The notes under the pieces are model-generated. The model had not been told where the DNA came from. It ran no database searches and worked only from the letters and a program-made list of their open reading frames with translations. Positions 19,645-28,548 of a stretch of 64,000 nucleotides of DNA are shown piece after piece; positions within the stretch are counted from its first letter, which is position 1, and each line of letters begins with the position of its first letter. Source of the stretch: Bacillus sp. 491mf (GTDB taxonomy: Bacteria > Bacillota > Bacilli > Bacillales > Bacillaceae_G); NCBI RefSeq assembly GCF_900112415.1, contig NZ_FOLV01000003.1, positions 166,860 through 230,859 on the forward strand, written 5' to 3'. The position numbers were made by a program, and so were the translations under genes.

Positions 19645-21471
19645 ATGAATGAACAAAAAACAGCAAAGGCATTGCCGGCGCGTAGTGAAATTGAAGTAGA
19701 AAATACGTGGCGCTTAGAAGATATTTTTCAAACAGATGCAGAGTGGGAAACAGAATTTCAAGCGGTGAAAGAGCTATTACCAAAGCTGACGGAATTTAAA
19801 GGAAAACTTGGCGAATCAGCAGATGCATTGTTAGAGACGCTGCAGTATGAAGATGAAATATCAATGCGTCTTGGTAAGCTGTATACATACGCACATATGC
19901 GCTATGACCAAGATACAACAAATTCAGCTTATCAAGCGTTGAATGACCGCGCGACAAGTTTGTATTCACAAGTATCAAGTAGCATGGCGTACATTCTGCC
20001 AGAAATTTTAACAATCGCAGAAGAGACACTGCAATCATTTTTACAAGAAAATAAAGAACTAAAGGTATACGAGCATGCATTAGAAGAAATTACGCGTCAA
20101 CGTCCTCACGTATTATCAGAGGCGGAAGAAGCGTTATTAGCTCAAGCTTCTGAGGTGATGAGTGCATCTAGTAAGACATTTGGTATACTTAATAACGCAG
20201 ACTTGAAATTCCCATCTATTCAAGATGAAAATGGGGAAGATGTAGAAGTGACGCACGGACGTTATATTCAGTTTTTAGAAAGTGATGATCCGCGTGTTCG
20301 TCATGATGCGTTTCATGCAGTATATGAAACGTATGGAAAATATAAGAATACATTTGCGAGCACATTAAACGGTGCAATTAAACGAAATAATTTTTATTCT
20401 AAAGTCCGTAAATATGATTCTGCTCGCCAATCGGCGCTCAGCAATAATAATATTCCAGAGTCTGTGTATGATCAGCTTGTGGAAACAGTAAATGAAAACT
20501 TACATTTATTACATCGTTACATTGATATTCGAAAACGAGCACTTGGATCAGAAGAATTGCACATGTATGATCTATACACACCGCTTGTACCAGAAGTGAA
20601 AATGAACGTCACATATAAAGAAGCGCAAGATATTCTTTTACAATCATTACATGTACTTGGGGAAGAGTATGTAGAGATTTTAAAAGAAGCGTATGAAAAT
20701 CGCTGGGTAGATGTATATGAAAATAAAGGGAAGCGAAGCGGTGCTTATTCATCTGGTGCATATGGAACAAATCCATATGTGTTAATGAACTGGCATGACA
20801 ATGTAAATAATTTATTTACGCTGGCGCATGAGTTTGGCCATTCTGTGCATAGTTACTATACAAGAAAAACACAGCCTTACGTGTATGGCGATTATTCGAT
20901 TTTCGTCGCGGAGGTAGCGTCTACATGTAATGAAGCACTTCTTAATGATTATTTATTAAAAACGACAGATGATAAGAAGAAACGTCTATATTTATTAAAT
21001 CATTATTTAGAAGGTTTCCGTGGTACGGTATTCCGTCAAACTATGTTTGCTGAGTTTGAACATGTGATTCATCAAAAAGTGCAAGAAGGTCATGCTGTAA
21101 CGCCAGATATGTTAACGGATATTTACTATGAGCTAAATAAAAAGTATTTCGGCGATAGCTTAGTGATCGATAAAGAAATTGGTTTAGAGTGGTCCCGTAT
21201 TCCACATTTCTATTACAATTATTATGTATATCAATATGCAACGGGCTTCAGTGCAGCAACTGCTTTATCAAAACAAATTTTAGAAGAAGGTAAGCCGGCT
21301 GTAGAACGTTACATTAATGAGTTCTTAAAAGCAGGAAGCTCTGACTATCCAATTGAAGTATTGAAAAAAGCTGGTGTTGATATGACGTCATCAGAGCCTG
21401 TGAAGGAAGCAATGCAAGTATTTGAAGAGAAATTAAATGAATTAGAAGCACTTCTATTTGAAGAGAAGTAG
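19645..21471 (+). CDS. pepF: Oligoendopeptidase F (M3B)
   Basis: A cytosolic zinc endopeptidase that cleaves oligopeptides. The 608-residue protein has the M3 zinc motif HEFGH at residues 395-399 (LAHEFGHSVHSYY) and the downstream glutamate in VAEVASTCNEALL. Length and the C-terminal motif YQYATGFSAA are typical of PepF. ATG follows AAGGAGG. B. subtilis PepF (YjbG) affects sporulation when overproduced; any such role here is by analogy. It is followed by a terminator whose T-run is joined to a bcr1 element. Confidence 0.95.
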   Translation: MNEQKTAKALPARSEIEVENTWRLEDIFQTDAEWETEFQAVKELLPKLTEFKGKLGESADALLETLQYEDEISMRLGKLYTYAHMRYDQDTTNSAYQALNDRATSLYSQVSSSMAYILPEILTIAEETLQSFLQENKELKVYEHALEEITRQRPHVLSEAEEALLAQASEVMSASSKTFGILNNADLKFPSIQDENGEDVEVTHGRYIQFLESDDPRVRHDAFHAVYETYGKYKNTFASTLNGAIKRNNFYSKVRKYDSARQSALSNNNIPESVYDQLVETVNENLHLLHRYIDIRKRALGSEELHMYDLYTPLVPEVKMNVTYKEAQDILLQSLHVLGEEYVEILKEAYENRWVDVYENKGKRSGAYSSGAYGTNPYVLMNWHDNVNNLFTLAHEFGHSVHSYYTRKTQPYVYGDYSIFVAEVASTCNEALLNDYLLKTTDDKKKRLYLLNHYLEGFRGTVFRQTMFAEFEHVIHQKVQEGHAVTPDMLTDIYYELNKKYFGDSLVIDKEIGLEWSRIPHFYYNYYVYQYATGFSAATALSKQILEEGKPAVERYINEFLKAGSSDYPIEVLKKAGVDMTSSEPVKEAMQVFEEKLNELEALLFEEK

Positions 21472-21478
21472 ACAGAAA

Positions 21479-21507
21479 ACGAGAGTCGCATGACTCTCGT
21501 TTTTTTA
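21479..21507 (+). terminator. Terminator of pepF
   Basis: AACGAGAGTC pairs with GACTCTCGTT around GCAT, followed by TTTTTT. Confidence 0.9.
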
Positions 21508-21783
21508 TCCCGCTATTCGTGGGCAGTAATACTCCCACCTCAAAATTCAGCGAAAGCATTGTCCAGCTCCAGCGGCTAGAATCTCCGGTCGTTTCGCCCC
21601 CTCGGACGAGGCAAAAAGCGCCTCTCTATCAGGGGCTCCAACGTCCTGCGATTCTGAGCGAGCCGCTTCCGCTTTTCTTAAGAAGTTAGGTGGGAGATAA
21701 ACTGCCCGTAAAAGCCCGATTGGTTCAACTAATAATCAGTGGGGGATGAAGAAAACCCCCCACTGATTAAAGTTTCACTTTAT
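21504..21783 (+). repeat. bcr1-like element interrupted by a 117-bp A-module
   Basis: TTTAT at 21504-21508 and TTTAT at 21779-21783 bound the element. The left arm runs CCCGCTATTCGTGGGCAGTA to about 21558; the right arm resumes at TTAAGAAGTTAGGTGGGAG and ends in GGGGG...CCCCCCACTGATTAAAG, TTTCACTTTAT. Between them (about 21559-21678) lies a complete A-type module (GTCCAGCTCCAGCGGCTAGA ... GCTTCCGCTTTT). Uninterrupted copies (24897-25048, 54307-54462) show the arms normally adjacent, so this is a nested insertion. Confidence 0.85.
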
Positions 21784-21957
21784 TTAGAATCCTTTAAAAC
21801 GTTTGTGGTTATTAAAATAAGATACAGTGAATATAATTGCTCCAAATAAAAGTGGAATTGCTAAAATAAGCGGAAACACTTGTAATAATGAGAGAACGTA
21901 TAAACAAAAAAACAAAAAAATAATACAAAGGAGTAAGACAAGATAGGATTTTTTCAA
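21784..21957 (-). CDS. Small membrane protein, TTG start
   Basis: A 57-residue ORF on the minus strand. The TTG start at 21957 lies 7 bp after a perfect AGGAGG. The product begins MKKSYLVLLLCIIFLFFCLY and has two hydrophobic helices (about residues 4-24 and 26-47), ending HKRFKGF. The stop codon directly abuts the TTTAT end of the nested bcr1 element. I do not recognise the family; the ribosome site and composition favour a real gene. Confidence 0.6.
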   Translation of the reverse strand: MKKSYLVLLLCIIFLFFCLYVLSLLQVFPLILAIPLLFGAIIFTVSYFNNHKRFKGF

Positions 21958-22170
21958 TGAAAACCCTCCTAAAAAGACTCTTTATATATTGTATTCTAAA
22001 ATGAAAACGTTTAGAATGTGACAGAAATGTGAAATTAGACAAAAGAGGTTGTCAATTAACGTCGAATCTTGTAATATAATAAACGTGAACGAATTCACAT
22101 ACAAACATATACCCCTTTGTTTGAACGTGAAATTTCTCCCATCCCCTTTAATATTTTTATAAGCCGTAAA

Positions 22171-22205
22171 GAAAACGACCTAGTGTTTTACACTAGGTCG
22201 TTTTC
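22171..22205 (-). terminator. Terminator of spxH, overlapping its stop codon
   Basis: GAAAACGACCTAGTGT and ACACTAGGTCGTTTTC form a 16-bp perfect stem. On the minus strand its 5' arm contains the last codons of spxH up to the TAA at 22188, and a T-rich stretch follows. Confidence 0.85.
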
Positions 22206-23081
22206 CTTTGTAATCCATTTCCAATACCGTTCACGTTTTCTATCAATCATGCGCACTTTCCTCTTCAATAACAATTTTTTCATTTCTCGTTCAGCTTCGT
22301 TTTCAGAGTAATTATAAATAAAGGCAATTTCTTTTGTTGACATAAACTGAACGTGCTCTAGGAATAGTTCTAGAGGAGGAAGAGGTTGCGGTTCGATGTT
22401 TTCTTTTACAATTTCTTTTAATACTTGTACGTATACATCGTAATGATAAATACCGCCAACTTTAATTCCTTCTTCGTTTGAATTTGCATGAAAGAACACG
22501 AGAGAAGGAATTTCGGTAATGTGCATTTCATTCGTAAATTTTAGATCACATTGAAATGCTTTTGTCGCACTTACAGAATGTAAATCTTGTTTAAATTCTT
22601 CCGCATCAATTCCACTTTGCTTTGCACAAGTAAGCAGCGTATCTATAGTTGGTTTCGCCATATTTTCAAGTAAAATAGACTCTTGTAGTTTTCGTAAAAA
22701 TTTCGAACCTGCTTTTCGACCTTGTAGTTCTGCTGCTTTAATTGCAATTGAAGTGATATATGGAGTTGATGCACCGCCGTGTGTATATACTTTTCCATCG
22801 CAAGAAAACCCTTGTAAACTTGTTGTTCTCTCCCACACAAATCGAATATTAGCAGGTTTATTCCATTTGTGTGATGGGGAAATAGCCCCTTCTACTTTAC
22901 CAGTAACGATGTGACGGAGTGAAAAGTATTTTCCATATTCGAGCCATAATTTAATTATGATTGGCTCAATTTCCCAACAATCTTTACAGAGTGGATCAAT
23001 AAATAAATATGCTTCTACAGACTTTGGTTCACATCTTGAAAGAGAGATTGGTACAGTATGTCTTGTTTCCTGTTTATCCAT
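22188..23081 (-). CDS. spxH: Spx adaptor SpxH / YjbH (DsbA-like fold)
   Basis: YjbH binds Spx and presents it to ClpXP for degradation. The 297-residue protein has a thioredoxin/DsbA-like N-terminal with Cys32-Lys-Asp-Cys35 ([14 protein letters not shown]) followed by a His-rich stretch (SPSHKW). The C-terminal ~40 residues are strongly basic. The start overlaps the yjbI stop by one base, as in the B. subtilis yjbIH operon, so it is co-transcribed with the globin gene. Its target spx is in this window. Confidence 0.93.
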   Translation of the reverse strand: MDKQETRHTVPISLSRCEPKSVEAYLFIDPLCKDCWEIEPIIIKLWLEYGKYFSLRHIVTGKVEGAISPSHKWNKPANIRFVWERTTSLQGFSCDGKVYTHGGASTPYITSIAIKAAELQGRKAGSKFLRKLQESILLENMAKPTIDTLLTCAKQSGIDAEEFKQDLHSVSATKAFQCDLKFTNEMHITEIPSLVFFHANSNEEGIKVGGIYHYDVYVQVLKEIVKENIEPQPLPPLELFLEHVQFMSTKEIAFIYNYSENEAEREMKKLLLKRKVRMIDRKRERYWKWITKENDLV

Positions 23082-23476
23082 TAAGCTTCACCTGTTTCAG
23101 GAGTATTAACCATGTGCTGTGCAGTTAATGTCAAACGCTCAAATACAAACTCACGAATCGGTCCATGTACATCAGTATCATCCATCGCTTGCTCCATACA
23201 TGAGAGCCAGGCTTTTGCCCGCTTTGGGGTAATTTCAAATGGCAAATGACGAGCTCGTAGCATTGGATGACCATGCTCTTCTGTATAGAGGCTTGGTCCT
23301 CCTAAATATTGCGTTAAAAATTGTTTTTGCTTCCTAGCAGTTTCCGTTAAATCGTCTGGGAAGATGGGAGATAAGTCAGGGTGTTTACTGACATAGGAAT
23401 AAAATGTATCAACTAATTTTGCAATGCCTTGTTCACCGCCAATTGCTTCAAATGGTGTCGTTGGTTGCTTGTTCAT
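23081..23476 (-). CDS. yjbI: Group II truncated hemoglobin (YjbI)
   Basis: A 131-residue heme protein of the truncated globin family. The start [20 protein letters not shown] at 23476 has AAGGAG upstream; the longer in-frame reading to 23623 runs into a repeat and is rejected. The group II-type features are the distal region TFYSYV, the proximal His in MLRARHLPF and the conserved Trp in AKAWLSCM. YjbI and YjbH are co-encoded in many Firmicutes, suggesting a link between oxygen/NO sensing or protection and Spx control; that link is inference. Confidence 0.92.
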   Translation of the reverse strand: MNKQPTTPFEAIGGEQGIAKLVDTFYSYVSKHPDLSPIFPDDLTETARKQKQFLTQYLGGPSLYTEEHGHPMLRARHLPFEITPKRAKAWLSCMEQAMDDTDVHGPIREFVFERLTLTAQHMVNTPETGEA

Positions 23477-23568
23477 CCTTGTGACTCCTTTTTCCATCAA
23501 ATATATATCTATCTCCGCTATTATTTGTAGTAAGACAAAGAGATAGGCAAGAGATAATGTAAGGTTTA

Positions 23569-23745
23569 ATTGGTGAGAGATTTCCTTTTGTGAGGAAAAG
23601 CACCTCACAAAAGGAAGTTTCACTTTACCCCGCTCAAACGGACAGTATCTTCAAGTGTTTCAAGATGAAAACTGTCCGTAAGAGCCCGATTGGTTCAACT
23701 AACCTTTTGTGAGGAAAAGCGTCTCACAAAAGGAAGTTTCACTTT
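23569..23745 (+). repeat. Two tandem truncated bcr1-like elements
   Basis: First: 3' part only, TGGTGAGAGATTTCC then CTTTTGTGAGG...CCTCACAAAAGG and AAGTTTCACTTTA (about 23569-23626). Second: from CCCCGCTCAAACGGACAGTA through AAAACTGTCCGTAAGAGCCC, with a second CTTTTGTGAGG/CCTCACAAAAGG-type hairpin and AAGTTTCACTTTAT (about 23623-23745). The terminal hairpin sequence differs from the usual GGGGG/CCCCC one. Confidence 0.72.
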
Positions 23746-23806
23746 ATTGTAGCAACGGATTGTTATGAAGGGCAAATAAATAGCTCTCAATCAATCCTTT
23801 GCTAGT

Positions 23807-24385
23807 TTATTGCTCTTTTTGTTCTTTGGCAAGAAAAAAGCGTTGCACTTTATTTTTTGTATGTCGAACTGGAATATTATGCTTCTCTAAGAAAGAAGAA
23901 AATGCTGCTTGTCCAGCCTGCTCATCGCTTACTTCATATTCGATTTCGTAATCATCATGCTCGTAATAAAAACTATGATCGAATACGAGTGTACCGCATT
24001 CGAATGTTGTTTCTGCTCGTTCAGTTGTTAAGCTTCCCATATATTGTAGTGAAGAAACAGGGATTTGGAGGTTTTCTAATTGCTTAGAAACGGCACCCTT
24101 GATTAATGTATTTGTTTCAATCATATTGTTTGCTTCTTCTTTTGTTAAAGTTTGATGTGTCTCTAACAAGCCAATTTCTGCTGGCTGTTTTAGTGTTAGC
24201 GTAAAGGTGTTGTTTTTATAGCGAATACGAAGGGCAGCACCTGCGTTTTTTAATGAAAATGCTGGCGTTTCGAAATAATGATTCACTTGTTTTGCAAATG
24301 TTGTAATGGAAAATGTGTGACATAAAGAATGGAATTCCTCTTTTGTAACCATATTTTTAAATTCAATCTCAATTTCTTGTTTCAT
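23807..24385 (-). CDS. yjbK: CYTH-domain protein YjbK
   Basis: A 192-residue CYTH/triphosphate-tunnel protein. The N-terminal EIEIEFK (residues 4-10) supplies the ExExK signature. Further alternating charged strands (ALRIRYKNNTFTLTLKQP, TTERAETTFECGTLVFDHS, DYEIEYEVSD) fit the tunnel barrel. These enzymes hydrolyse triphosphate or adenylate substrates with a divalent metal; the physiological substrate of YjbK is not known to me. It is divergent from yjbL, with relQ and nadK just beyond. Confidence 0.87.
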   Translation of the reverse strand: MKQEIEIEFKNMVTKEEFHSLCHTFSITTFAKQVNHYFETPAFSLKNAGAALRIRYKNNTFTLTLKQPAEIGLLETHQTLTKEEANNMIETNTLIKGAVSKQLENLQIPVSSLQYMGSLTTERAETTFECGTLVFDHSFYYEHDDYEIEYEVSDEQAGQAAFSSFLEKHNIPVRHTKNKVQRFFLAKEQKEQ

Positions 24386-24528
24386 ATGTACGCTCCTTTT
24401 ATGAAATATCTGTTAATCATTATCGCTTTTTCCTAAATTTCAATCAATGTTTTATTTGTTTCAGTGTATGTTATGTTACAATGAAAATGTTGATAATGAC
24501 AGGAAGTATAATATGGAGGAGTTAAAGT

Positions 24529-24900
24529 ATGCAAAATAAAATTCAAGTTAAGAGCGTAGAAAAAAGAGAGAATGCTCTTATTTTTTGTGCAGAAAATACA
24601 GAGTTATGTGTAGAAAAATTGAAGGCGCGTAGCCACGTACTTGTGGATTCAGATAATTTATCATTTTTATATATTTTAGAGAATGAAACAACCTTTATTT
24701 ACATAAGCATCCCACATACGTGTTGGGAAGAATTAAAAGACGCAATGAAGAACGATGATAAGATGTTTGTTCGTATTCAAGACGTTGAAATTGAGTTAGA
24801 ACAAATGAAAGAAGAATTAGAGTATTTAATTGGAAATATTGAAGGAAATGCAAATTACGGTGAGGAACTCGTAAATGAAGTAGAAAAAGTGTTTCTATAA
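24529..24900 (+). CDS. yjbL: YjbL family protein (UPF0738), unknown function
   Basis: A 123-residue acidic soluble protein at the yjbL position. It starts MQNKIQVKSVEKRENALIF and has a Glu-rich helical C-terminus (VEIELEQMKEELEYL). ATG 24529 follows GGAGG. Its TAA stop is shared with the ATAAA end of a bcr1-like element, which therefore begins inside the gene's last codon. Confidence 0.78.
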   Translation: MQNKIQVKSVEKRENALIFCAENTELCVEKLKARSHVLVDSDNLSFLYILENETTFIYISIPHTCWEELKDAMKNDDKMFVRIQDVEIELEQMKEELEYLIGNIEGNANYGEELVNEVEKVFL

Positions 24901-25048
24901 AGTGAAACTTTAATCAGTGGGGGGGTCATCCCCCAGTGATTATTAGTTGAACTAATCGGGCTTTTACGGGCAGTTTACCTCCGCCTAACCTCTTTGCTTT
25001 TGCTGAATTTTGAGGCGGGAGTATTACTGCCCGTTAATGCGGGATAAA
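24897..25048 (-). repeat. Full-length bcr1-like element (minus orientation)
   Basis: 152 bp bounded by ATAAA at 24897-24901 and ATAAA at 25044-25048 (TTTAT on the minus strand). It contains the AAAGTGAAACTTTAATCAGT end, the CACTGGGGGATG/CCCCC hairpin, CGGGCTTTTACGGGCAGT and the GCGGGATAAA end. It lies between yjbL and relQ. Confidence 0.88.
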
Positions 25049-25100
25049 AGAAAGCTTTCAGTGAGATAAAAGAAACTGATTTGTTTTGGTGGTGGTTACA

Positions 25101-25736
25101 TTGGATCGAAATTGGGAAGAATTTTTAGCTCCTTATCATCAAGCTGTAGGAGAATTAAAAGTAAAATTAAAAGGAATGCGTTCTCAGTTTGAAATGTTGG
25201 CCGAACATTCGCCGATTGAGTTTGTAACAGGCAGAGTCAAATCTGTTGCAAGTATTATAGATAAAGCAGAAAAACGAGACATTTCGCTCAGTCGTTTGCA
25301 AGAAGAGATGCAAGACATTGCCGGGCTTCGGATGATGTGTCAATTTGTTGATGATATTAAGCCGGTTGTAGAGTTTTTACGACAACGTAACGATTTTGAA
25401 ATTGTGGAAGAACGCGATTACGTGACGCAAAAGAAAGAAAGTGGATATCGCTCCTATCACGTTGTTATTAGTTACCCTGTGCAAACGATTCGCGGAGAGA
25501 AAAAAGTGTTAGTTGAAATTCAAATCCGCACGTTAGCAATGAATTTTTGGGCAACAATCGAGCATTCTTTAAATTATAAATATCGTGGACGCTTTCCAGA
25601 AGATATTAAAGTGCGTTTGCAGCGCGCAGCTGAAGCAGCTTACTTATTAGACGAAGAAATGTCTTCGATTCGTCTTGAAATTAAAGAGGCACAAAAGATT
25701 TTTTCACGCAAAAAAGAATCGAAGGAAACAGAATAA
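25101..25736 (+). CDS. relQ: Small alarmone synthetase RelQ (YjbM/SasB)
   Basis: Synthesises (p)ppGpp from ATP and GTP/GDP. It is a RelA/SpoT-type synthetase domain without a hydrolase domain. Motifs include FVTGRVKSVASIIDKAEKR, DIAGLRMMCQFVDD, SGYRSYHVVI and VEIQIRTLAMNFWATIEHS, all expected for the nucleotide and pyrophosphate-donor sites. TTG 25101 (LDRNWEEFL) gives 211 residues, matching B. subtilis YjbM; an in-frame TTG at 25086 would add five residues. nadK follows 21 bp downstream, as in B. subtilis. Confidence 0.94.
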   Translation: MDRNWEEFLAPYHQAVGELKVKLKGMRSQFEMLAEHSPIEFVTGRVKSVASIIDKAEKRDISLSRLQEEMQDIAGLRMMCQFVDDIKPVVEFLRQRNDFEIVEERDYVTQKKESGYRSYHVVISYPVQTIRGEKKVLVEIQIRTLAMNFWATIEHSLNYKYRGRFPEDIKVRLQRAAEAAYLLDEEMSSIRLEIKEAQKIFSRKKESKETE

Positions 25737-25757
25737 TAAACTAAAGGGTGTTGAGCG

Positions 25758-26555
25758 ATGAAGTTTGCAATTATGTCAAAGGGAGATCAATCATCAAATG
25801 CGCTTACGAGTACGATGACAGAGTACTTACGTGATTTTGAACTTACAATGGATGAAAATGAGCCGGATATTGTAATTTCCGTTGGGGGAGATGGAACGCT
25901 GCTGCATGCGTTTCATCGCTACCAGGATCGGTTAGATAAAACAGCATTTGTCGGGGTGCATACCGGGCATTTAGGATTTTATGCAGATTGGTTACCGACA
26001 GAAGTTGAGAAGCTTGTCATTGCGATTGCGAAAACGCCTTTTCAAGTTGTTGAATATCCATTATTAGAGGTCATCATTCGTTATATGAATGGGACTAAAG
26101 AATCACAATATTTAGCGCTAAATGAAGCAACCGTAAAAAGTAGTGAAGGAACGCTTGTTATGGATGTAGAAATTCGCGGTGAATATTTTGAAACATTCCG
26201 CGGCGATGGTCTCTGTATTTCAACACCTTCTGGTAGTACTGCGTATAATAAAGCGCTGGGCGGTGCAATTATTCACCCGTCTTTGGAAGCGATTCAAGTT
26301 ACGGAAATGGCGTCTATTAATAATCGCGTTTTCCGTACGGTTGGATCTCCGCTCGTATTACCGAAGCATCATACATGTGTGTTAAAACCAGTTACTGGAA
26401 TGAACTTGCAAATTACAATTGATCATTTAGCGATGGTTCATCAAGATGTCAAATCGATTCAATATCGAGTGGCAGATCAAAGAGTTCGGTTTGTTAGGTT
26501 TCGCCCATTTCCATTTTGGAAGCGAGTGCGTGATTCATTTGTCGCGGATCAGTAA
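25758..26555 (+). CDS. nadK: NAD kinase (NadK/PpnK)
   Basis: Phosphorylates NAD to NADP in the cytosol. The 265-residue protein has the GGDGT motif at residues 43-47 ([14 protein letters not shown]), the NEATVKS motif and the glycine-rich [16 protein letters not shown] stretch. It is in operon with relQ (21 bp apart); a repeat separates it from the pseudouridine synthase gene. Confidence 0.95.
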   Translation: MKFAIMSKGDQSSNALTSTMTEYLRDFELTMDENEPDIVISVGGDGTLLHAFHRYQDRLDKTAFVGVHTGHLGFYADWLPTEVEKLVIAIAKTPFQVVEYPLLEVIIRYMNGTKESQYLALNEATVKSSEGTLVMDVEIRGEYFETFRGDGLCISTPSGSTAYNKALGGAIIHPSLEAIQVTEMASINNRVFRTVGSPLVLPKHHTCVLKPVTGMNLQITIDHLAMVHQDVKSIQYRVADQRVRFVRFRPFPFWKRVRDSFVADQ

Positions 26556-26591
26556 GAGGGAACTTATAGCAGCGGGAAAAGCACTCGCTGC

Positions 26592-26772
26592 TATATAAAT
26601 ACGATTTGAAACAAGCCCTTTCTTTTTAGGGGGGCGAGAGCGTCTAGCCGTGCATAGTGACGGTCAGGGCCTTTTTCTGCCACGTGTAAGGGTTAAAACA
26701 AAGGAAGTAGAGGTTCGTTTGTTTCTGCGTGGCAGCGGCTTAGGTGTTGGAAAATCAAAATGGCTAATTATG
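26592..26772 (+). repeat. ~190-bp intergenic repeat, copy 5
   Basis: TATATAAATACGATTTGAAAC, GCGAGAGCGTCTAGCCGTGC, GACGGTCAGGGCCTTTTTCT, GCCACGTG, ending near GGAAAATCAAAATGGC. It separates nadK from yjbO. Confidence 0.78.
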
Positions 26773-26818
26773 TTCATACGGGCGATTTTCCATTGTGAAC
26801 ACATCATTAGAGAGGGTT

Positions 26819-27712
26819 ATGCAATTGAAAAGGTTTACGTTAACTTGGTGTATAACAAAGGCTGATGAAGGAATGCTTATTCGAGAGTTTTTGAAAACGA
26901 AAGGTATTTCAAAGGCAGCGTTAACGGATATAAAGTTTCGTGGCGGTGCGATTGAAGTGAATGAACATCATGTAAATGTGCGTCATGTTTTGCAAGAAGG
27001 TGAAAAATTAGCAGTTTGTTTTCCACCTGAGCAAAGAAGTGAAGGGATGTTAAGTGAGAATATCCCTCTTTCTGTTGTGTATGAAGATGATTCGGTCCTT
27101 GTTATTAATAAAGAGCCTTATATGTCTACAATTCCGTCAAGAGAGCATCCGAGCGGGAGTGTAGCAAACGCTCTTTTGCATTATTATGATCAGCAAAGTC
27201 TTGCAAGTACAGTACATATCGTTACTAGGCTTGACCGGGATACATCTGGTTTAATGTTAATTGCCAAAAATCGTTTTATTCACCATTTGTTATCGAAGCA
27301 ACATCAGCAAAAACAAGTGAAAAGAACATACGAAGCGATTGTTCATGGAATCGTCGCAGAGGATAGCGGAACAATTGATGCCCCAATTGCCCGAAAAGAT
27401 GATAGTATTATTGAACGCATCGTGCGCGGGGATGGACAGCGAGCCGTGACTCATTTTCATGTGCAAAAAAGATGGAAAGATAAAACGCATGTAGCACTTC
27501 AATTAGAAACAGGGCGTACGCATCAAATTAGAGTGCATATGGCGCATCTTGGTCATGCGTTACTTGGTGATGATTTGTACGGCGGGAAAACAGATGAAAT
27601 AAACAGGCAAGCACTGCATAGCACAAATTTAACATTTTATCACCCAATATTAGAAAAGCAACTGACATTTCATGCGGAGTTGCCTGAAGATATGAAAAAG
27701 CTGATGGAATAA
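26819..27712 (+). CDS. yjbO: RluA/RluD-family RNA pseudouridine synthase (YjbO)
   Basis: Converts uridine to pseudouridine in rRNA or tRNA; the exact site is not predictable. It has an N-terminal S4-like region (LIREFLKTKGISKAALTDIK, GGAIEVNEHHV) and a catalytic domain with the conserved Asp in VTRLDRDTSGLM. The C-terminal GRTHQIRVHMAHLGHALLGD motif is present. ATG 26819 has GAGAGGG upstream; the in-frame GTG 26795 has no ribosome site. The stop codon sits in the loop of the terminator shared with prpE. Confidence 0.92.
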   Translation: MQLKRFTLTWCITKADEGMLIREFLKTKGISKAALTDIKFRGGAIEVNEHHVNVRHVLQEGEKLAVCFPPEQRSEGMLSENIPLSVVYEDDSVLVINKEPYMSTIPSREHPSGSVANALLHYYDQQSLASTVHIVTRLDRDTSGLMLIAKNRFIHHLLSKQHQQKQVKRTYEAIVHGIVAEDSGTIDAPIARKDDSIIERIVRGDGQRAVTHFHVQKRWKDKTHVALQLETGRTHQIRVHMAHLGHALLGDDLYGGKTDEINRQALHSTNLTFYHPILEKQLTFHAELPEDMKKLME

Positions 27713-27732
27713 GGGTTCCATCAGCTTTTTTT
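27695..27732. terminator. Bidirectional terminator between yjbO and prpE
   Basis: AAAAAGCTGATGGAA and TTCCATCAGCTTTTTT form a long stem with an A-tract on the left and T-tract on the right. It can stop transcription of both convergent genes. Confidence 0.88.
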
Positions 27733-28471
27733 AGTCAATAGAGCGAAATTTCTCCGGTACAAACGGCATGGAAGAAGGAACTGAAACAGTCTCTATTTCT
27801 GGATAACGAAGCCCGGTTAATTTCCCGCCAAATACAGATCCCGTATCGATATTCACCGTATGATTGACGAATCGGGGTTCTTGTACAGGTGTATGCCCAT
27901 ATACAACCCAAGCCTCCCCAGTATAATGCTTCGCCCAGTCACGGCGGACAGGAGAACCGTCAGGGTGCTTTTCGCCTGTAATATCGCCGTATAAAACAAA
28001 AGTTTGTACTTTTTTATCGCTTCTGCCGATATAGTCTTGGCGAATACCGGCGTGACAAACAATGAGTTTGCCGTTATCTAGTACGTGATAGAGCGGGGAT
28101 TGTTCGTACAGGTCAATAAACTTTTTCTGAATCATTTTTTGATCTCGTGTGTTTAATGCTTCGTATTCTGCAACGGTTGTTTCTAAGCCGTGTGTTACTT
28201 GTACCTTGCGCCCAAGAAAGTAACGATATAATTTATTGCAATGATTCCCCGGGGCATAATATGCTTCTTTTTTATGTATGACAAGTTCCCACACAATTTC
28301 AATCATTCGAAGAGAATGGGGACCGCGATCTGTAATATCGCCTACGAAAGCAAGCTGCCGTTTTTGTGGATGAACAGGTAACCCGCTATCCCATGTATAA
28401 CCAAGCTGTTTTGTTAATGATGTAAATTCCTCTAAACAGCCGTGAATATCGCCAATCACATCATATTTCAT
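27731..28471 (-). CDS. prpE: Bis(5'-nucleosyl)-tetraphosphatase PrpE
   Basis: A metallophosphatase that splits Ap4A-type dinucleotides; the B. subtilis homologue also has protein phosphatase activity. The 246-residue protein has the metal-binding motifs GDIHGC (residues 7-12), [15 protein letters not shown] and a late VYGHTPV. It starts with ATG 28471 after an AGGAGGTAA site on the minus strand. It is convergent with yjbO. Confidence 0.92.
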   Translation of the reverse strand: MKYDVIGDIHGCLEEFTSLTKQLGYTWDSGLPVHPQKRQLAFVGDITDRGPHSLRMIEIVWELVIHKKEAYYAPGNHCNKLYRYFLGRKVQVTHGLETTVAEYEALNTRDQKMIQKKFIDLYEQSPLYHVLDNGKLIVCHAGIRQDYIGRSDKKVQTFVLYGDITGEKHPDGSPVRRDWAKHYTGEAWVVYGHTPVQEPRFVNHTVNIDTGSVFGGKLTGLRYPEIETVSVPSSMPFVPEKFRSID

Positions 28472-28520
28472 ATGAGATTACCTCCTCTTTTTTGATTAGT
28501 ATACCGCTAAGAGGGTAAGA

Positions 28521-28548
28521 AAAAAACCATATCACTTGGATATGGTTT
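28521..28548 (-). terminator. Terminator of the rodA-like gene
   Basis: AAACCATATC pairs with GATATGGTTT; on the minus strand a T-run follows. The stop codon of the gene lies within the first arm. Confidence 0.85.

Noticed and set aside
23477-23623. 49-residue N-terminal extension of the globin gene
   Set aside because: It runs through a bcr1-like repeat, and the internal ATG 23476 has a good ribosome site and gives the family length.
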